A stretch of DNA of 64,000 bases, taken from the NCBI GenBank assembly GCA_964606735.1, contig CAZSHI010000001.1, positions 1 to 64,000 on the forward strand, in the 5' to 3' direction. This document shows, piece by piece, positions 60,600 through 64,000 of the stretch (position 1 is its first letter; the number at the start of each line of letters is the position of its first letter). The position numbers and the translations under genes are program-made. The notes below the pieces were generated by a model, which saw only the letters and a program-made list of their open reading frames with translations, had not been told where the DNA came from and made no database searches. This DNA comes from UBA5109 sp964606735. GTDB lineage: Bacteria; Pseudomonadota; Gammaproteobacteria; Pseudomonadales; Pseudohongiellaceae.

Positions 60600-61411
60600 T
60601 GTCTGAAGCAGTGACCATCATCGAGAAGGGTAATGTGAATAATTCAAGCCATAAGTTTACTCAGGATGCTGCACTGGAATTACAGGATGTCAGTATCTAC
60701 TATTCGGAAAACCCTGCCGTAAGAGGAGTTTCCTGCAAATTTCTTCGAAATAAAATCACTTCAATTATTGGTCCTTCTGGTTGTGGCAAGAGTACGCTGC
60801 TTCGCTCACTTAATCGAATGAATGATTTTATTGATGGGGTGAAAATCGAAGGGAAAATCAGTTTTGGCTCAGCCGACCTTTATGGAGAAGACGTTGATCC
60901 GGTCGAAGTCAGACGCCGTATCGGGATGGTTTTCCAGAAGCCCAATCCTTTTCCGAAGTCCATTTATAACAATATCGCCTGGGGCCCCAGTATAAACGGT
61001 TACGAAGGTTCCATGGATGAACTGGTTGAACAGTCCTTGAAGCAGGCTGCTCTGTGGGATGAGGTAAAAGACCGCTTACACGGATCGGCACTGAACCTCT
61101 CTGGAGGACAGCAGCAACGACTATGTATTGCCAGAGGCCTGGCTATGGATCCGGAAATTCTGCTGATGGATGAGCCTTGTTCTGCGCTTGACCCTATCTC
61201 TACAGCACATATAGAAGATTTGATGTTCGAGTTGAAATCACGTTATACGATCATCATTGTGACACACAACATGCAGCAGGCCTCCCGTATTTCTGACTAT
61301 ACGGCATTCATGGAGTTGGGGAAGCTAATAGAATTTGGTGATACTGAAACTGTTTTTACCAAGCCAAAAGTCAAGCGAACAGAAGAATATGTTACGGGCC
61401 GTTTTGGTTAA
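60599..61411 (+). CDS. pstB: Phosphate ABC transporter ATPase PstB
   Basis: ATPase of the Pst transporter. Walker A IGPSGCGKSTLLRSLNRMND near residue 57, Q-loop VFQKPNPFPKSIYNNIAWG, signature LSGGQQQRLCIARGLA and Walker B LLMDEPCSALDP. The PFPKSIY loop is diagnostic for PstB. 270 residues, with an N-terminal extension of about 20 residues over the E. coli protein. Confidence 0.96.
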   Translation: MSEAVTIIEKGNVNNSSHKFTQDAALELQDVSIYYSENPAVRGVSCKFLRNKITSIIGPSGCGKSTLLRSLNRMNDFIDGVKIEGKISFGSADLYGEDVDPVEVRRRIGMVFQKPNPFPKSIYNNIAWGPSINGYEGSMDELVEQSLKQAALWDEVKDRLHGSALNLSGGQQQRLCIARGLAMDPEILLMDEPCSALDPISTAHIEDLMFELKSRYTIIIVTHNMQQASRISDYTAFMELGKLIEFGDTETVFTKPKVKRTEEYVTGRFG

Positions 61412-61427
61412 ACATTAAAGGAAAATT

Positions 61428-62096
61428 ATGTCTCTGCATTTACAGCGCGATTTGGATATCCTTAAAAAAGAAATTCTGAATATTGGCAGCCTGGTCGAAG
61501 AAGCTATCAACAATGCCATCAGGGCACTACGTAACAGGGATGCTGCCATAGCCCAGTCAGTCATCGATAAAGAGTATATCATTGATGAAAAAGAGGTTGA
61601 TATAGAAGAGGAGTGTCTCAAGATGCTGGCCTTACATCAGCCAGTGGCAACTGATTTACGTTTTATTGTAGTAATACTGAAAGTTAATAATGATCTGGAA
61701 AGGATGGGAGACTTCGCAACAAATATCGCTCAGCGTGCAATTTTTTTATCCGAACATGATCCATTGCCGGACTTGCTTGAATTTATTGAAGAGTTACCTA
61801 ATCTGGTTCAGGAAATGGTGCGTGACACATTGGATGCCCTGGTAAAGATGGATGTCACATTGGCACGTAAAGTCATGAAAGCTGATGACGCAGTGGATGA
61901 TATAAACCGACAAATGTATCTGAAGGTTAATGAGGCCATTAAGAAAGATTCTTTGGTATCTGAGCGAGCCATCAGTCTGCTCTCTACTTCACGCTATTTA
62001 GAGCGAATCGGCGATCTGAGTACGAATATTGCTGAAGATGTGGTTTTCATGGTCGAAGGCAATGTGGTTCGCCATGATTCTGACCTGGAAGATTAA
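61428..62096 (+). CDS. phoU: Phosphate signalling protein PhoU
   Basis: Peripheral three-helix-bundle repeat protein linking PstSCAB to PhoR; it keeps PhoR silent when phosphate is plentiful. Two PhoU repeats with LQRDLDILKKEILNIGSLVEEAINNAIRAL, the E/DxxxD metal-binding patterns, ATDLRFIVVILKVNNDLERMGD near residue 74 and RYLERIGDLSTNIAED near residue 194. 222 residues. Last gene of the pst operon. Confidence 0.94.
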   Translation: MSLHLQRDLDILKKEILNIGSLVEEAINNAIRALRNRDAAIAQSVIDKEYIIDEKEVDIEEECLKMLALHQPVATDLRFIVVILKVNNDLERMGDFATNIAQRAIFLSEHDPLPDLLEFIEELPNLVQEMVRDTLDALVKMDVTLARKVMKADDAVDDINRQMYLKVNEAIKKDSLVSERAISLLSTSRYLERIGDLSTNIAEDVVFMVEGNVVRHDSDLED

Positions 62097-62118
62097 TCGA
62101 GGGAAAGTGCCGGTTTTA

Positions 62119-62146
62119 TTGACAAGTTAATGAGAATCATTATCAT
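62119..62146 (+). promoter_or_regulatory. Sigma-70 promoter of the imelysin gene
   Basis: TTGACA (62119-62124), 16-base spacer, TATCAT (62141-62146). The Fur box lies across the spacer and -10, as expected for iron-dependent repression. Confidence 0.6.
62126..62144. promoter_or_regulatory. Fur box
   Basis: GTTAATGAGAATCATTATC matches the 19-base Fur consensus GATAATGATAATCATTATC at 17 positions and overlaps the promoter of the imelysin gene. Confidence 0.8.
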
Positions 62147-62171
62147 TAATTCTTATTAATCCGGATTTCCC

Positions 62172-63449
62172 ATGCAAAAACTTCAACAAGCAAAAGGCTA
62201 CCTGCTAGCTACAAGTTTACTCGCCCTGCTGACAGCCTGTTCTTCTCTCAGGCAGGATAGTGCTGTCTCCCCAGATGAGGTCATTTCGACCTATATTGAC
62301 ATTGCCCAGGCCAGTTACGAGGATTCCCTGATCTCGGCACGCATACTGGAAAATGCCATTGATGCGATGCTGGCCAATCCGAACGCCACCACCCTGAGCT
62401 ATGCCAGAAACGCCTGGCTTGCAGCCAGAGTGCCCTATCAGCAGACTGAGGTGTATCGATTTGGTAATGCCGTGGTTGATGAGTGGGAAGTAAGGGTTAA
62501 CTCCTGGCCCCTGGATGAAGGGCTCATCGATTACACCGCAGCTTCCTACGGACAGGAATCAGACAACAATTATTTTTATACGGCCAATATCATCGCCAAT
62601 GAGCTCATTGATATCGGGGGAATTAGTGTGGATGCGGCACAGATTTCACCGCAGTTACTGGCTGAAACCCTGCATCAGATTGATGGTGTGGAGTCCAATG
62701 TGGCCACCGGCTATCACGTCATAGAGTTTTTACTGTGGGGGCAGGACCTCAACGGTACCAATCCGGGTGCCGGCAATCGTCCAGCCACGGATTATTCGCT
62801 GGAGAATTGCAGTAATGGTCATTGTGAGCGTCGCAGGGATTACCTGAAGGCAGCAATCAGTCTGCTGGTTGCCGATCTGGAAGAGATGGTATTCAACTGG
62901 CAGCCCAATGGAGCAGCCTATCAGGATTTGCTCAGGAAGGGACCGCAGGGCGGTCTGGCAACCATGTTGACTGGTATGGGCAGTCTGGCATACGGTGAAC
63001 TGGCTGGTGAGAGGATCCGGCTGGGCCTCTTGCTGAATGATCCGGAAGAAGAACATGACTGTTTTTCCGATAACACCCATAATTCACATTACTATGATGC
63101 ACTGGGCATCAAGAATGTGTATCTCGGAGAATATGAACGCATTGACGGCTCGCTGGTCAGCGGCCCTTCCCTGGAGGATCTGCTGGAGCAGGAGGCACCG
63201 GCTGTCGCTGCTGAAATGAGAGCAAGACTGGAGAGCACTGAACTGGCAATGAATGATTTACTGGCCGAGGCACGCCGTGGTAACACCTTTGATGTACTGA
63301 TTGCCAGCAACAATGAGGCAGGGGAGGCGATCATCTCCAATATCGTGGATTCACTGATGGAAGAGACTCGAACGATTGAAAATGTAATTCGCGAGTTGAA
63401 TCTACAGAACGTCAGTATTGAAGGTTCCACCAGTTTAAGTCCGCTTTAA
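62172..63449 (+). CDS. Iron-regulated imelysin-family lipoprotein (IrpA-like)
   Basis: 425 residues with a lipoprotein signal (lipobox LTAC, Cys near residue 23). The imelysin core has ARNAWLAARVPYQQTEVYRF near residue 77, which includes the conserved WxxAR. The GxHxxE motif, GYHVIEFLLWG, is near residue 180, where metalloprotease-like proteins bind metal. Imelysins are helical periplasmic or outer-membrane proteins in Fur-regulated loci, proposed to bind iron or heme. The Fur box upstream and the downstream DUF1111 gene fit the usual iron locus. A protease role is doubtful. Confidence 0.88.
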   Translation: MQKLQQAKGYLLATSLLALLTACSSLRQDSAVSPDEVISTYIDIAQASYEDSLISARILENAIDAMLANPNATTLSYARNAWLAARVPYQQTEVYRFGNAVVDEWEVRVNSWPLDEGLIDYTAASYGQESDNNYFYTANIIANELIDIGGISVDAAQISPQLLAETLHQIDGVESNVATGYHVIEFLLWGQDLNGTNPGAGNRPATDYSLENCSNGHCERRRDYLKAAISLLVADLEEMVFNWQPNGAAYQDLLRKGPQGGLATMLTGMGSLAYGELAGERIRLGLLLNDPEEEHDCFSDNTHNSHYYDALGIKNVYLGEYERIDGSLVSGPSLEDLLEQEAPAVAAEMRARLESTELAMNDLLAEARRGNTFDVLIASNNEAGEAIISNIVDSLMEETRTIENVIRELNLQNVSIEGSTSLSPL

Positions 63450-63494
63450 GCCTTGCCGGGTGCAATACATTAATTAATAACTGCAGGCATACAC

Positions 63495-64000
63495 ATGAAA
63501 AGTCAGCTTGGTTTATTACTGCTTTGCAGTCTGGGGGCTCAAAGCCTGAGCGCCCAGGTTAATCCCTTGTCCATTTCTGAAGAAGGCCTGGATTATCTGG
63601 CCGGGCAGGCAATCTTCGAAAAAACCTGGGTCAGTTCACCGTCCTCTACGCGGGCGAGTGATGGGTTAGGGCCTTTGTACAATGCACGTTCCTGCGCCCA
63701 GTGCCATGTAGATGCGGGTAAAGGGACTGTGGAAGACTCGCTGGTGATTCGTATCAACCATCCGGATTTTGGTCAACAGCTGCAACCTCGTGCAGTGCCT
63801 GGACTGCCGGCTGAAACGCAGATTCTGATGGACTATAGCGAGTCATCTGTAAGGTTTGCGGACGGGACCCAGGTTCAGTTGCGCCAGCCCTCCTATCAGT
63901 TTCCGGAACTTGAAAGTGAGTTGCCTTTCTCTGCCCGCGTGGCACCTTCACTGGCTGGCATAGGTATCATTGCCAACATTCCCTATTTTGATCTCCTGGC
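63495..64000 (+). CDS. Di-heme oxidoreductase (DUF1111), incomplete at window end
   Basis: The frame is open from the ATG at 63495 to the last base, about 168 residues, with no stop inside the window. A signal peptide (residues 1-20, ending LSAQ) is followed by LDYLAGQAIFEKTWV, GPLYNARSCAQCH (heme motif CAQCH near residue 75) and RVAPSLAGIGIIANIP. These are typical of the DUF1111 thiol/diheme oxidoreductase family, which accompanies imelysin in iron loci. A second heme motif should lie beyond the window. Separated from imelysin by 45 bases, so probably cotranscribed. Confidence 0.85.
   Translation, partial: MKSQLGLLLLCSLGAQSLSAQVNPLSISEEGLDYLAGQAIFEKTWVSSPSSTRASDGLGPLYNARSCAQCHVDAGKGTVEDSLVIRINHPDFGQQLQPRAVPGLPAETQILMDYSESSVRFADGTQVQLRQPSYQFPELESELPFSARVAPSLAGIGIIANIPYFDLL

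Noticed and set aside
1..64000. CRISPR array, insertion sequence, prophage, toxin-antitoxin or defence system
   Set aside because: No repeated spacers, transposase, integrase, att-like repeats or defence-type proteins were seen. The lambda-P-like gene is the only phage-related resemblance.

Overview
The window is chromosomal DNA from a heterotrophic gammaproteobacterium, probably marine or aquatic. The evidence is gene order: ribD-ribE-ribBX-ribH-nusB-thiL-pgpA, ygfB-pepP-ubiH opposite TIGR02449-zapA-6S RNA-fau, tkt-epd-pgk-fba, and bioB-bioF-bioC-bioD beside comF are all gammaproteobacterial arrangements. Genus cannot be fixed from sequence alone; an oligotrophic marine lineage is my guess. 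I see no CRISPR array, insertion sequence, prophage, tRNA or rRNA. Coding density is high, with many ATGA, TAATG and GTGA stop/start overlaps.

Layout. 1-247: a broken comF start abutting, in another frame, a cytochrome-c fragment (probable chimeric or rearranged end). 329-4030: biotin operon without bioH. 4079-6589: tRNA hydroxylase trhO, a membrane diheme cytochrome c and, convergently, a cytochrome c'. 6939-10016: xseB-ispA-dxs (isoprenoid precursors). 10013-11012: two 5'-truncated genes of one secreted-domain type meeting head to head (second possible breakpoint). 11015-13900: a two-subunit 2-oxoacid:ferredoxin oxidoreductase, divergent from a thioredoxin-fold protein. 14811-18321: sensor kinase, response regulator and MltB-type lytic transglycosylase in one operon. 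18573-22049: diguanylate cyclase, lambda-P-like protein and EttA. 22173-32344: glyA, nrdR and the riboflavin/nusB/thiL/pgpA cluster, interrupted by a three-gene ABC exporter. 32387-35579: aldehyde dehydrogenase, NodB-like deacetylase, small lipoprotein, membrane Zn peptidase. 35638-38209: metK-ahcY, divergent from tkt-epd-pgk-fba (38409-43568). 43667-46667: secreted tandem SnoaL protein, aldo/keto reductase, rpiA, and a 30-residue membrane miniprotein. 46692-51827: fau, 6S RNA, zapA, TIGR02449, ygfB, pepP, ubiH, NTF2-like protein. 51831-62096: a phosphate island (pit, phoBR, OprP/OprO-type porin, pstSCAB, phoU). 62126-64000: a Fur-box-controlled imelysin lipoprotein followed by a DUF1111 diheme protein that runs off the end.

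How the genes work together. The strongest unit is phosphate acquisition: a low-affinity Pit carrier, a phosphate-selective porin, the high-affinity Pst ABC system and the PhoBR/PhoU sensing circuit. oprP and pstS share a near-identical promoter block with 11-bp-phased CTTAAT repeats, and phoB has a similar pair, so these are candidate local Pho boxes unlike the E. coli TGTCA type. metK-ahcY handle SAM and SAH. tkt-epd-pgk-fba link pentose phosphate, vitamin B6 precursor supply and glycolysis. The last two genes are a candidate iron-acquisition pair.

Most of the window is conserved housekeeping DNA. I did not find a convincing new multi-gene system. The items most worth a second look are the shared Pho-box architecture, the ABC exporter inside the thiL-pgpA pair, the kinase/regulator/transglycosylase operon, the miniprotein, the inverted repeat over the korA promoter, and the two breakpoints near 103 and 10731.
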